Shown: positions 23,079 through 35,301 of the stretch, piece by piece | Numbering within the stretch: the first letter of the stretch is position 1 | Layout: every line of letters begins with the position of its first letter | Assembly: GCA_029718625.1 (NCBI GenBank) | Contig: CM056379.1 | Location: 70,054,670 to 70,118,669, forward strand | DNA: 64,000 nucleotides | Direction: 5' to 3' | Source: Synaphobranchus kaupii | Lineage: Eukaryota; Chordata; Actinopteri; Anguilliformes; Synaphobranchidae | Notes under the pieces: generated by a model | The model's input: the letters and a program-made list of their open reading frames with translations, nothing else | Database searches by the model: none | Told to the model about the DNA's origin: nothing | Made by a program: the position numbers and the translations under genes

Positions 23079-24641
23079 TGTCACGAAACATGGGCTGAAC
23101 CCAAGAGCAACGACCAGGAGGCAGAAAAACAGAAAGGGGTTTTTATTAGAAGCTTTGGGGTAGTCCCAAGCTGTACATAAAATAACACAGAATAGAAAAC
23201 ACAGGAGTGAGGAAGTCCACAGCGAACTGCTCCAAGCCGGAGCTGGACTTTGATCACCCCTGGAAGTTCCAAGCCGGAACTGGGCTTTAAACAGGAGGTG
23301 AGTTCCAAACCGGAACTGGACTGGTACTGGACCGGGAGGTCCACTCAGGAACTGGATCACGGGAACGGCGGGTTTGTTCCAAGCCGGAACTGGACTTTAA
23401 ACAGGAGGTGAGTTCCAAACCGGAACTGGACTGGTACTGGACCGGGAGGTCCACTCAGGAACTGGATCACGGAAACGGCAGGTTTGTTCCAAACCGGAAC
23501 TGGACTTTAATCAGGAGGTGAGTTCCAAACCGGAACTGGACTGGTACTGGACCGGGAGGTCCACTCTGGAACTGGATCACAGGAATGACGGGTTTGTTCC
23601 AAACCGGAACTGGACTTTAAACAGGAGGTGAGTTCCGAACCGGAACTGGACTGGTACTGGACCGGGAGGTCCACTCAGGAACTGGATCACAGGAACGACA
23701 GGTTTGTTCCAAACCGGAACTGGACTTTAAACAGGAGGTGAGTTCCGAACCGGAACTGGACTGGTACTGGACCGGGAGGTCCACTCAGGAACTGGATCAC
23801 GGGAACGAGGGGTTTGTTCCAAACCGGAACTGGACCTTAGGCAGGAGGTGAGTTCCGAACCGGAACTGGACTGGTACTGGACCGGGAGGTCCAGCAGGTA
23901 CTGGGCTGGATACAGAGGTAGGTAAACGACAGGGCACGGCAGGGTAGAGCTGTGTGGCGGAGCTCAGGCGGGACCGGTTGGGGTAGCTGGGTCACAGAGG
24001 AGCCTGGGACCGTAACCGCAGCAAAGGAGGTAGCCACGGCCGGACAGGAACCACTGCAGGATAGCGAGGCAGAACACCCAACTGCGGGCGCCACGTGAGC
24101 TGGGATGAGAGGTACCGCAACACACACAGGGAGACTAACAGCTACAGGCTGGTTAGTGCAGGAACAGCTGGTAATTTAGGGAGACAGGTTAGAGGCACAG
24201 CACACAGCAAAAGACAGGGCTGGATAGCTACCAGACAGGAGGTTCGGAAAACTGAGAAGCTTAAAGGGAAAAAAACCCACAACGAAGCATTCAGTTAAAC
24301 AGGACTAGAAAACAGGAGACCAGGAAACAAACGAAGTACGTTAACGAACTGGCGCCGACTAGCAGCCAGATGGGGGTTTAAGTAGGGGAGTGAAATTGAA
24401 ACCAATAACGAAAGCGTGAGGAATGCAACCGAGAGTGATTGATTAATTAACAGGTGAGGAATGCATGCCACGAGAGGGAAAAGAGATAGGTAGAAACCAA
24501 AGTGGGGGACAGCGTGAAACAAACAGAAGGGGACACGCCCAGCCTGTAGCAAAGGGGAAAACATGGACAAGGGAATCCAACATGACACGGAAGGAAAGGG
24601 AAAAACATGGAAAACGGACAGGAAGGGAACGGAACGTTACA
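23079..24641. mobile_element. Solo LTR (TG...CA) with 5-bp duplication and internal minisatellite
   Basis: The insert starts TGTCACGAAACATGGGC and ends GAACGTTACA. CTGTC lies on both sides (23074-23078, 24642-24646). The inverse arm of the surrounding element (near 25095-25110) shows the uninterrupted site with one CTGTC. TG...CA ends and a 5-bp duplication are those of an LTR retrotransposon, and no gag or pol adjoins. The 1563-bp length is partly due to the 110-bp tandem array. Confidence 0.75.
23261..23920. repeat. 110-bp tandem repeat, about six units
   Basis: GGTTTGTTCC recurs at 23371, 23481, 23591, 23701 and 23811, exactly 110 bases apart, with a partial first unit near 23261. Each unit carries several GGAACTGGA words. 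Units differ by a few bases. Confidence 0.95.
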
Positions 24642-25260
24642 CTGTCCCTTCTTTTGGACATACACACATTGCTAATGCTAGCGCAACTCTAAGGTAACTG
24701 CTAGCATCCACTACCAAACGCACTTAAACACTCCGCAGTGCACCCAAAGCAAATAAAATACGACGACAGTCTATCGGGGTTATTTTGAGTGTTTATACCA
24801 TCATTTTTGAAGTCAAACTATATCGTCGAATCCTTTACTTTGTGCTGACCTACATTCTCTGTGGAAGTACGGTGGTGGAGCGAATGTGGCCATTGCAACT
24901 TGTTGCTCTTCTTTGTTGTTGTAGTCGCCCAGTGCCGGCACTACAGTCGTAGGTAACGTAAAGTATCGCTCCGCCGCCATACTTCCACAGAGAATATATG
25001 TTTAGAGAGTGTTTAAGTGCGTTTGGTAGTGGATGCTACCGGTTACCTTAGAGTTGCGCTAGCATTAGCAACGTGTGTATGTCCAAAAGAAGGGACAGCA
25101 TGGAATTAGCTGAAAATGGTTTCCATCAATCAACTACATCATGGGTAAGTTGTAATTGAGAGATTATGTCCAAAATTCCAAACTATCCATTTCAGGAAGT
25201 AACAGCATGCAAAGGATATGTGACCAAATATGAAATATGATACTTTAAAAATACATGAAA

Positions 25261-25479
25261 GCAAAGGGTATGAATACTTATGTCCATGAGAGATTTCAGT
25301 TTTTGATTTTTAATACATTTGCAAATATTTCTAAAAACATGTTTTCATTTTGTCATTATGGGTTATTGAGTGTAGATTGATGGTCAAAAATGGCAATTTT
25401 ATTCATTTAAAATTAAATCTACAACACAATAAGGTGTGCAAAAAGTGAAGGGGTACTAATACTTTCGAGCACCACTGTA
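25261..25479 (-). mobile_element. Tc1-like terminal region
   Basis: Read in reverse, the terminus is CAGTGGTGCTCGAAAGTATT, flanked by TA, a fish Tc1-type end. It adjoins the outer end of fold-back copy C. Confidence 0.7.
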
Positions 25480-25481
25480 TA

Positions 25482-26651
25482 CAGTTGAGGACAAAATTAT
25501 TGGCCCCCCCCGTAAAGATGAGCAAAAAGGGTTATAAAAAATTCACCGTTTGGTGAATTAGCTTAATCTCACACTGAAAAAACAAGAAGAATCCAACCTT
25601 TAATTGACGTTAATTTATTATGAGAAAAAAAAATCCCTCATCAAGAAATAATTATTTTTAACAAAACCACATTGGACACAATTATTGGCCCCCCTGCATT
25701 TATATATAGAATAAAGTAATAATTTTTAATATTTGGTCACATATCCTTTGCATGCCATGACGTCCTGATGTCTGTGACCCAACAACATCAAAAGACTCTT
25801 GATATCTTATTTTCTGGTACTCTTACAAGCAATACTATAACATCTCTGCATTTGAATGGATCTCTATGGGAATTGGGGGGTGGGACTAGATTTAGCTGTA
25901 AATTATGCTGGAACAGTATGGAACACATGGTTGGCTAAATGGCTGTAAGTCATCAAGGGTCTGACGTATCAAACAAGCTTTAAACCATCACTCTGTTGCC
26001 AGATATGCAGTAGATATGGATGAATAACATGAAGGGTTTCTTCTCCTGACTTATTTTTCCATAGAGTTCAATAGGAAAATTTGTCAGGAGAAACAACCCT
26101 TAAAGTGATCCATCCATATCTACTGCATATCTGGCAGCAGAGTGATTGTTTAAGGCTTGTTTGATACCTCAGACCCTTGTTGACTTACAGCCATTTTACC
26201 AACCATGTATTCCATACTGTTCCAGCATAATTTACAGCTAAATCTAGTCCCACCCCCCAATTCCCATAGAGATCCATTCAAATGCAGAGATGTTATAGTA
26301 TCGCTTGTAAGAGTACCAGAAAATAAGATATCAAGAGTCTTTTGATGTTGTTGGGTCACAGACATCAGGAAGTCATGGCATGCAAAGGATATGTGACCAA
26401 ATATTAAAAATTATTACTTTATTCTATATATAAATGCAGGGGGGCCAATAATTGTGTCCAATGTGGTTTTGTTAAAAATAATTATTTCTTGATGAGGGAT
26501 TTTTTTTTCTCATAATAAATTAACGTCAATTAAAGGTTGGATTCTTATTGTTTTTTCAGTGTGAGATTAAGCTAATTCACCAAACGGTGAATTTTTTATA
26601 ACCCTTTTTGCTCATCTTTACAGGGGGGGCCAATAATTTTGTCCTCAACTG
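25482..26651. mobile_element. 1.17-kb near-perfect palindromic Tc1/mariner derivative
   Basis: The ends CAGTTGAGGACAAAATTATT and its reverse complement are flanked by TA on both sides (25480-25481, 26652-26653), which is the Tc1/mariner target. Each arm is about 580 bp and the centre is near 26067. From the outside in, an arm holds a Tc1 terminus (about 240 bp), the words shared with the fold-back family, and the symmetric centre. No transposase is present. Confidence 0.9.
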
Positions 26652-27174
26652 TATATATTAATTGTCATGTACTATTATCATAGTTGTCTCTCCTATGGTG
26701 TTCAGTACTTCACACTTCAGTGTTTATAAGCACTTGTTATTTCTTTCCATAGAACCATACTGTACATCAGTCCTAAACAGTTTCTTCTTTTTTTTTGCCC
26801 ACCACCACCCCCCTCTTCGGAGGACAACTTTCTTTTTTAATTACAATTTGTTATAACTTAAAAGCAACAAAATAATGTCACCTCTCTGAGGGAGGGAAAT
26901 AACAGAGAGACAAAACAATAAAGGCCTATTAGGGACTGACAAGGGAAAAAATGGGTACATAACAAGAATAAGACAGACAAGACAGGAACACAATAACACA
27001 AAACAAAGAAGAGACGGACAAACAACTTTTTGGGTTGTCAGCATTTGTAGTTATTGGGTTGTCAGTATTTGTGATAATTAATGGGGAAGTTAATGGATTG
27101 CTGTAGGAGCTATGAGATCATGGAGTGAGATATATGAGAGGATTGTGGGATAGTAAAATCTGTGTATGTGTAAA

Positions 27175-27235
27175 AGGTTATGTTTATATGTGTGTGTGTA
27201 TGTGTATGCGTGTGTGCGGGTATGTATATGCCTGG
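27175..27235. repeat. GT-rich simple repeat in the LINE 3' UTR
   Basis: Alternating TGTG/TATG sequence with interruptions. Confidence 0.7.
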
Positions 27236-27332
27236 CTTTGGTATATTTTGGGTGTAGTCAGTGGGTTGATTGATTTATTGCATTAAATAGTTGATAAGTG
27301 GGTTCCATGTTTGCTCAAAGTTTGCTATTTGG

Positions 27333-28400
27333 TTATTGGCAGAGGCGGTCATTTTTTTCCATTGATATGTATTCTGTGAGAAGATTGGTCCAGTGTGTGA
27401 TGTTTAATTTTTTCCTTGATTTCCAGTTCAAGAGGATGGTTTTCTTGGTGATAGTTATGGCAATGAGTATTACTCTATTGATATGGTTTGGATGGGAAAC
27501 TGTTGATAAATCACCTAGAAGACACAGAGATGGGGTTAGTGGAATTCGGCAGCCCAGATATAGGGATATTTTATTGGTTATTTCCTGCCAGAAGCGTTGA
27601 ACAGGTGGGCAGTGCCAGATGGCGTGAAGGTAGTTGTCTTGTGTGTTTTGTGTACATTGTGAGCAAATATCTGAATTAATGAGACCCATTTGGTGCATTC
27701 TTTTTTGCGTGAAGTGTACCCTGTGGATTATTTTGTATTGAATGAGTTGGAGATTAGTGTTGTTAGTCATACTAAAGGTATTCTTACAAATTTGAGTCCA
27801 GAAGTCAGTATTGGGCATGAGTGAGAGGTCTTTTTCCCAGTTGATGTTAGGAAGGGATATTGAGGAATCTGAATGGTTGAATAATTTGTATAATTTAGAT
27901 AGAATATTTTTACTAGATATTATTTTAAGGACTTCCTCTACTATATTGGGGGGTTGTAGGTTGTTTTGTGACATACTCATTTTTGAAGTAATAACGGCTT
28001 TTAGTTGGTGGAATTGGAGAAATGATTCGTTCCCAATACCGTATTTCTGGACCAGATCTTGGAAGGGTATAAAAGTGGAATTTTGAATGATATGCTGAAG
28101 TTGTGTGATGCCTTTTTGTTTCCAGGTAGTGAAGTGCAACGGTTTTTTATTGAGTTGAAAATCTGGGTTATTCCATATTGGGGTGTATTTGCATGGTACC
28201 AGTGTGTAGTTTGTGATTTTTAGGGCTTTCCACCAAGCTGTCAGAGCTGTTGCAATCAGTACGTTTTGTTAAGAATTGTAGTTGGCTAGCCAGAAAATAG
28301 TTGTGGAAATTGGGTGCTTCTAATCCTCCTTTGGTTTTGTGTTTTTGTAGAGTGGTTAGTTTAATTCTGGGTTTTTTATTTTTCCAGTAGAATTTAGTTA
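27333..28400 (-). pseudogene. L1 ORF2 C-terminal part
   Basis: The minus-strand frame from 28139 to 27333 carries WTQICKNTF, LIQYKIIHRVHFTQ and then a C-terminal cysteine/histidine cluster, CSQCTQNTQDNYLHAIWHC, typical of fish L1 ORF2 proteins. It ends in a natural stop at 27333. It is separated from the RT frame by a frame change between 28140 and 28400. Confidence 0.8.
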
Positions 28401-30042
28401 TTACTGAGTCCAGGGAGTTGAACCATGCAGAGGGGGTTGAATAGGGATCATTGAGAAAAGATAAGTGATTTTAGGTAGTATTATCATTTTTATTGTTGCT
28501 ATTCTGCCTATAAGTGATAGTGGTATGTTAGTCCATCTGCGCAAGTCGTTTTCTATTGTTTGGAGTAGTGGATTGAAGTTTAGATGAACTAACTCTGACA
28601 GCTTGGGGGAAATATTAATACCCAGATATTTAATGTTGCCAGTGGAAAAGTGAGTAGATGAGGTTTGGACTGCCGAATTCCAGCCATCTTTGCAAAATGG
28701 TAAAATTGTGAATTTAGACCAATTTATGGTGTAGTTTGAAATTTTTGAGAATGTGTTTATCAATTTGATGGCTTCTTGCAGGGAGATCAGGGGATTTTGT
28801 AGGTACAGTAGAACGTCATCAGCATATAAGCTGATTTTATGGTATGTGTTGAGAGTTTGGATTCCTCTGATATGGTTGTTTTGGCGGATTGCAGCGGCTA
28901 AGGGTTCGATGAAGATGGCAAATAGAGATGGAGAGAGTGGGCACCCTTGCCTGGTCCCCCTGTGCAGTGTGAAACTTTTTGATGTCAGTCCGTTAGTTGT
29001 GACTGTGGCCATTGGTGAGTTATATAGTACCCTTATCCAGTTAATAAAAGGTTCCCCGAAACCAAATTTTTTGAGTGTTGCAAATAAAAATGTCCAGTTA
29101 ACTTTGTCAAATGCTTTTTCTGCATCTAATGAGACAATAATGGTTTCTGCTGGTTCTTGTGTTGTATGTTGTATTAAGTTGAATAATCTACGTGTGTTAT
29201 TATATGAGTGTCTTCCTTTAATGAATCCAGTTTGATCAGGGTGTATTATAAGTGGGATGGCTGTTTCAATTCTGGTGCCTAGGGCTTTACTGATAATTTT
29301 TATGTTGGTGTTAATTAATAATAAAGGCCGATAGCTAGATGGAAGGGTTGGGTCTTTATCTGGTTTTAATAATATTGATATGTTAGCGGTGTTCATATGT
29401 GGTGGAATTTTTGAGTTATGTTTGATTTCCAGTGTCATTCTGATAAATAGTGTAGAGATGGTTTGCCAAAAGTGTTTAAAGAATTCAGCAGGGAAGCCAT
29501 CGGGGCCTGGAGCTTTGTTATTGGGTATATGATTGAGAGCCTTATGGAATTCATCTGAGGTTAATGGTCTGTCTAATGAATCTGCTAAGTCTTCAGTTAA
29601 TTTCGGGAGGTCCGCATTATTTAGAAAAGAGTTAATGTCTGTCAAGTCTGGTTCTATGTCTGAGGTGTATAATGTACTGTAAAATAATTTGAAGGTATCG
29701 TTTATGTCCTGTGGTGAGTACATTGACTTCCCTGCTGAATTCTTTATGACAGGGATGACAGACTTTTCTTTTCTTTGTTTTAGTTGGTTGGCTAGATATT
29801 TACCTGATTTGTTATTGTATTCAAAATTATTATGTTTAAGTCTTTGTATAAGGAATTGTGTTTTTTTATTTATTATGTCATTTAATTGAAACTGATGTTT
29901 TCTGAGTTCATTCAAGTTTTCTGTTGTAGGGTTATTTGTAGAAGTATTTTCAAGTTCTTTGATTTTTTGTTCCAATTTATTTTCCAATTCCATTTCTTTT
30001 TTTTTCTTGTATGATGAATATGATATTATTTTTCCTCTTAAT
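28401..30042 (-). pseudogene. L1 ORF2 reverse transcriptase
   Basis: The open frame 29993-28401 (530 residues) contains NNKAPGPDGFPAEFF, SYRPLLLIN, DQTGFIKGRHS, SLDAEKAFDKVNW, HRGTRQGCPLSPSLF and the catalytic YADDVLLYL, then WSKFTILPF and KYLGINI: RT blocks in order. It performs target-primed reverse transcription. The reading frame upstream continues to the ACTGC duplication at 30043 and on the other side of the Gmr1-like insert. Downstream it runs into a frame change after about 28410. Confidence 0.9.
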
Positions 30043-30047
30043 ACTGC

Positions 30048-30382
30048 TGTGGCGAAGTGAGCACCACCGCTCTAGTGCAGAGACAGTAACCACACAGGTT
30101 GATGGAGAGAACACGGTTTTTATTTGTGGTTCTCTCTTGTAATTACAAACACCCACAAATAGGCTACGTTCTTCCGCTCTCCTCCCCGCAGATGTTCCGG
30201 TCGGCTTTTATGCCCTCAGGCTCACTGTCGAACAATCAAGGCAATTGGTTAATTGATACAAAAAATAATACAATCAATCGTTACCAATTGCATGATTCCC
30301 GAGAGCTGTGTCGGCTCCACAAACCACACGCGTTCACTCTCTCTCTTGCCGGCAGCGCCTAAAACCACGCCCCCCTACCACA
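30048..30382 (-). repeat. Gmr1-like element A, 3' LTR
   Basis: On the minus strand it begins TGTGGTAGGGGGGCGTGG and ends CACTTCGCCACA. A TATA-like CATAAAAG lies at about 30205-30212 and an AATAAA signal at 30119-30124 (both minus strand). It differs from the other LTR at only a few positions. Confidence 0.9.
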
Positions 30383-30400
30383 TACCCCCACCGCCCGACT
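30383..30400 (-). promoter_or_regulatory. Purine-rich tract (plus-strand primer site), element A
   Basis: Directly upstream of the 3' LTR the minus strand reads CGGGCGGTGGGGGTA, the place and composition expected for a polypurine tract. Confidence 0.6.
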
Positions 30401-32483
30401 TAGGCCGGGAAGCCATCTGGCCGATGACCGACCCCCCCCTCCTCCTCCCCCACCGGGCGAGAGAGAAAGTCCGCCACCACCATCTGCGCTCCCGGCCTAT
30501 GAATCACCTTGAAATTAAAAGGCTGTAAAGCCAGATACCAACGAGTGATTCGGGCGTTAGTATCCTTCATGCGGTGAAGCCATTGGAGGGGGGCATGGTC
30601 CGAACAGAGGGTGAATGGGCGACCCAGTAGGTAATAACGGAGGGACCCGACCGCCCACCGAATGGCCAGACACTCTTTTTCGACCGTGCTGTACTTAGCT
30701 TCGCGTTGTGATAGTTTCCTGCTAATGTACAGCACTGGTCGGTCGACCCCCTCCACCTGCTGCGTCAAAACGGCCCCCAGCCCTCTGTCCGATGCGTCTG
30801 TCTGCACATTAAAAGGGAGAGAGAAGTTAGGGGTGAACAGGAGTGGTTTCCCACAAAGAGCTTCCTTCACCCGCTCAAACGCCTGCCGGCACAATTCCGT
30901 CCACTGGACCGGATCTGAGGCACCTTTCCGAGTCAAGTCGGTTAGGGGACTGGTCAGCTCCGAGAAGGCAGGAATAAACCTTCTGTAGTAGCCAGCCAGC
31001 CCCAAAAACCTCCTCACCTCTTTTTTTGTCTTGGGTCGGAGGCAGGTCGCAATCGCTGCGGTTTTGTCCACTAGAGGCCGCACCTGTCCACTTCCCAAGT
31101 GGTACCCCAAATACCGTACCTCCGCTCGGCCAATTGCACACTTCTTTGGGTTAGCCGTGAGCCCCGCCTGTCTCAGGGACTCTAACACCGCCCCCACATG
31201 CCGCACATGCTGAGCCCAGCTGTTGCTGTGGATGATAATGTCATCCAGATAGGCTGCAGCGAAAGCAGCATGCGGACGCAGCACCCTGTCCATGAGACGT
31301 TGAAATGTGGCAGGGGCCCCGAATAACCCAAACGGAAGTGTCCGAAATTGGTACAACCCGTCCGGAGCGGAGAAAGCCGTTTTTTCCTTGAACTCTGGAG
31401 ACAAGGGAATCTGCCAGTAGCCCTTGGTTAAATCCAGTGTCGAAAAAAAACGAGCTGTGCCCAGCCGATCCAAGAGTTCGTCGACCCGAGGCATTGGATA
31501 GGCATCAAAACGTGACACTTCGTTCACCTTACGATAGTCCACACAGAACCGAATAGATCCATCCGGCTTACCCACTAGCACGATGGGACTATTCCAGGCA
31601 CTGTTAGACTCCTCTATTACCCCCAATTCCAGCATTGCCTTTATTTCTCCCTGAACCAATTTCTTTTTATGTTCCGGTAGTCTATAGGGCCGTGAACGCG
31701 CCGTCACGCCCGGGGTTGTCTCAATGTGGTGGTTTATGAGGTTAGTGCGACCTGGTAGAGGGGAAAACACATCCGCAAACCGCGTTTGCAACAAGGCAAG
31801 ATCCGCTCTCTGATTCGGTAGGAGATGGCTATCCGAAAGGGGTGAGGTTTGATCGGTAGAATTTGGTACCTCAGGCCCCAGCTCATCTCTCTCCTGATCT
31901 ACCGTGACCAGAGAGACCGGTACCACCTCTTTCCATGCTTTTAGTAGATTGAGGTGATAAATCTGTTTCGCCCCCTCTCTATCAGATCGCAGCACCTCAT
32001 AATCGACTTCCCCCACTCGTCGTGTAACCACGAAGGGTCCTTGCCACTTGGCGAGTAATTTTGTGCTGGACGTCGGGAGTAATACCAGGACTTTATCTCC
32101 CGGTGAAAATTGACGTAGCTTAGTTCCTCTATCGTAGTGCTTCTGCTGACGTTCCTGAGCCTCGAGCAAATTCTCCCGTGACAATCTACCCAGTGTATGG
32201 AGTTTTGCTCGCAGGTCCATGACGTACTGAATTTCGTTTTTACTGGGACTTGGACCCTCCTCCCAGCTTTCCTTAACTAGATCCAAGACACCCCGTGGTC
32301 GCCTACCGAACAGCAATTCAAAGGGAGAAAATCCCGTGGAGGCCTGGGGAACCTCTCGCACTGCAAACAAGAGAGGAACTAACCACTTATCCCAATTTTG
32401 GCTATCATCGTGTACGAACTTCCGAATCATAGACTTCAAAGTCCTATTAAAACGCTCCACAAGCCCATCTGTTTGCGGATGGT
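30400..32483 (-). CDS. Gmr1-like pol, distal part: integrase end, reverse transcriptase, RNase H
   Basis: One open frame. It starts within the integrase after the ISL2EU insertion (QTDGLVERFNRTLKS with the Asn-Arg region after the catalytic Glu, GFSPFELLFGRRPRG), includes a GPY/F-type segment (KWQGPFVVTRRV), then the RT with FCVDYRKVNEV, LDLTKGYWQIPL, LPFGLFGAPATFQRLM and the catalytic YLDDIIIHS, then RNase H with TDASDRGLGAVL, EKECLAIRWAV and SDHAPLQWLH. It ends in a stop at about 30400. The frame shows no internal break. It copies RNA to DNA in particles; now it is separated from its own start. Confidence 0.9.
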
Positions 32484-33342
32484 ATTCACCACTTTCCTGC
32501 GAGAGACAATGGGTGTCGTCATGACACTCGACACTTCCGGGACGCCAGAAGTTGCCGGTTATTCCTTTCCGGTTTACCCAACGCTTTCGCCGAAACAAAA
32601 TGTAGCTAAGGCTGGCTTTACACGGGTTGCAAATTGCATGCAACATAATTTCCATGCAACTTGACAGTTACACGAAGCAATTAAAAAAATAATCAGTCCC
32701 ATGCAACACGATTTAATAGTTTATTTCACTAAAATTTGCTAGCTAGATTGGTAATTTATGTTCATCTGTCATATTGTTTTCTTGCTAGATTATTTCAAGT
32801 GGGAAAACATCTGAAAAAATAGGCTACTATAGATACAGTTTGATACTATTAGATGTAATTTGTCATATCTAAGACATTTCGCTGGATAAAATGTTTTTAA
32901 TACACAGATTATGTGAAGTAACTTGCTCGCATTCGCAACCAGCGTTGCTCACGTTAGCTAACGTTACATTAGGTAAAGCCCTAGCTACTATGTTACGTTC
33001 ATATTTACAAACTGAATAACTACTGCACCTCTAACCACAAAACTGCTTTGCTAGATTATAGTTGTTGTAACTAAGATATTTGACGAATACAAACTTTTTA
33101 AATCAGCGGATATAGGTTATGTGCCGGCTTTATTAATCAGCTGTTGGTGTTGCTATGGTTACCATTCATAAACGGGTGTGTGAAATTGGTAGTTTGACGA
33201 CATCATCTGACAAGTTGTCAACAAAGTTGAGAGTTTTGCAACTGTTGCGGCTGAGTTTCAGACAAGTTTAAAGTGAGTTGCAGAGGGCTGTACACCACGC
33301 AACTGAATTGCAACTTACTTTCACCTAAGCTAGCTATAGATA

Positions 33343-34869
33343 ATGTCTTCGGGCTCAACATGTGCCGTTGTCGGGTGCACAAATAATTCGCGAAAACGTA
33401 TGGAGTTTATGAATGGAGCCTGTTTTCAACACAGACAGACTCGCAAGACATGTTGTTGTCCGGCACCCTACGCGCTACATTCAATCCCCAAGGACGAGGC
33501 GAAAGCAAGAGAATGGCTAGCAGCGCTGAAGTTAAAACATCCACCGAAGAGGGTGTATGTCTGTTCTTTTCATTTTATTGACCACAAACCAACGGAGCTG
33601 CACCCGAATCCGGAGTTATTCCTGGGTTATGAACGACCACCAGCTAAGAAGAGGCGAACGCTAACCAGGTGCGAGGCTAACGTAACTAGTCAGACATCGG
33701 CTTCGACCAGCAACGTTGAAGTGCAACGCGAAGAGCCTCGTAAGTAACTAGCTATCCAATTAGAGCAAGTGACATCTTTATTCTGCATATATGGATGATG
33801 GCATAGACCCAAACCTGCCTTACTTTCCATTGTTTACCTAGATTGCAGTGTGGACTCTTCCCCTTCTGACACAACCATCAAGACGGCTACCGCAGGGCGC
33901 TCTATACAGACACAGTGGGAAGACCCTGCATTACTGCATCATGGTTATGCGAAGCAGCCGACCAACAGTAAAGAGGTCCATCATGAAGCAACTCAGTGCA
34001 ATGTGGGACATCATATTCTTATAAATGATTCAGATTCATTGCTATACACTGGTATTCCACTTGAAACATTTAACACTCTTGTTTCAACACTTGAAATGTT
34101 TGCTGGTGCTTTTAAAATGTCCGTAAGAGACCAAGTACTTCTAACATTGATGAAGTTGAGATTGAACCTCATGATAGGTGATCTGAGCAGACGGTTCTTC
34201 ATATCTGAGAGCATGACAAGTAAAATTATATCTTATTGGATAGACAAATTGGAGGAAGTTACAAGAGACCTTATCCCATGGCTTCCTAGGGAAACCATTC
34301 AGGCGACTATGCCAGCAGTTTTTAAAACTAATTACCCTAAAACAACATGCATTTTAGACTGTAGCGAGAGCCTATTGCAAAAACCCAAAAACCTAGATTC
34401 AAGAGGAGAATCTTATAGCCATTACTACTCCCATAATACTATAAAGTACCTTGTAAGTATAGCCCCATGTGGATTAATAATGTTCATCTCTGCAGCATAT
34501 GGTGGACGATGCAGTGATAAGTTCATTACTATGGACTCTGGGATCCTGGAATACTTGTGCCCAGGCGACGAGGTCATGGCTGACCGTGGTTTCACAATTA
34601 GAGACATACTGTTTGAAAGGAAAATTAATTTAGTTATACCCTCATTTACAAAAAGAGGTGCACAACTTAGCGAAGGACAGGTCACTTCCACTAGAAGGAT
34701 AGCAAATGTTAGAATACATGTGGAGAGGGCTATTAGACGCTTAAAAGTGTTTCAAATATTGTCACAAGTGGTGCCAATTACCCTGGTTCCAAAAGTAGAC
34801 AAGATACTACGTATATGCTCTGCTCTTGTGAATTTGCGGGATGATCTAATTCGTGATGGCGACCAGTAG
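33343..34869 (+). CDS. ISL2EU transposase, THAP finger plus DDE domain (two exons)
   Basis: Exon 1 (33343-33739) encodes a THAP zinc finger: C7, C12, W58, C74 and H77 fit C2CH. An intron with GTAAGT at 33740 and AG at 33840-33841 (102 bp) joins in frame to exon 2 (33842-34869), giving about 474 residues. Exon 2 is a DDE_Tnp_4-type nuclease: D in ILDCSES (about 305), D in MADRGF (about 380), E in HVERAIRRL (about 427). The N-terminal part of exon 2 has a helix-turn-helix-like segment (LSRRFFISESMTSKII). THAP binds the termini and DDE cuts and joins DNA in the nucleus. No stop or frameshift is seen. The splice is inferred from sequence only. Confidence 0.9.
33740..33841 (+). other. Inferred intron in the transposase gene
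   Basis: GTAAGT donor, a pyrimidine-rich end and TTTACCTAG acceptor. Its removal fuses the THAP and DDE frames (phase 1). Unspliced, the frame stops soon after the donor. Confidence 0.8.
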
Positions 34870-35301
34870 TTCATTGCATGACATGCTTAAAACCAAGCAG
34901 TTTAGTACTCATGATGTTAATAAGCTACAGTATGTGAACTTTAGTGAAGCTATAAATAAACTAGAGAATTGTAATGTAAATGTAAAAGGAATGTCAGACA
35001 TTGTCAGTGCACATTTAATTTATTTACGTTGACATGAATACAAGTAAATAGCCTAAATTGTATGTACATATGTGAACTTCAGTGGAAACTAATGCTGATG
35101 ATGTGAATTAATTTTCTGAATTCACTCAAAACATAGTAAAAGAAAATGATTTTTAAGTGCATTTTAATAAACTTAAATGAACATTTCATTGTCGTATGAT
35201 TCATTTGTATAAACATCTAGAGAAGTCACTACTGTAGCTGTGTTGTATAACACACCTTAATGATGTGTGCCTTTATGAATGATCTATCACCTGCTCTAGA
35301 C
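34870..35301. other. Spacer between the two convergent ISL2EU genes
   Basis: AT-rich; several AATAAA/ATTAAA-like words that could end the transcripts. No gene. Confidence 0.6.

Larger units (their letters stand above)
22982..25190. mobile_element. TTCA-flanked inverted-repeat element
   Basis: The left end AGGGATAGTTCGGAATTTTG and the right end (reverse) ATGGATAGTTTGGAATTTTG pair, and the pairing continues through the solo-LTR interruption (24647-24740 against 25005-25095) to an inner pair near 24850-24890 and 24960-25000. TTCA flanks both sides (22978-22981, 25191-25194), and the host repeat is continuous without the insert. TTCA resembles the TTAA of piggyBac elements, but no transposase is present, so the family is an inference. 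Confidence 0.75.
22565..25260. repeat. Fold-back family, copy C, split by a nested insertion
   Basis: The first part (22565-22981) contains one arm, the centre of symmetry near 22680 and most of the second arm (CCATATCTGGCCGAAGAGTG, AGATCCATTCAAATGCAGAG). The outer end continues at 25191-25260 (AGGAAGTAACAGCATGC, ATATGTGACCAAATA) after the TTCA-flanked insert. The outer left arm is missing. The right side passes into a Tc1 terminus at 25261-25479. Confidence 0.8.

Noticed and set aside
23261..23920. CRISPR-like regular array
   Set aside because: The 110-bp units are repeated throughout without unique spacers, the setting is a vertebrate genome, and the array lies inside an LTR.
28753..29235. 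160-codon plus-strand frame
   Set aside because: It is the reverse shadow of the L1 reverse transcriptase.
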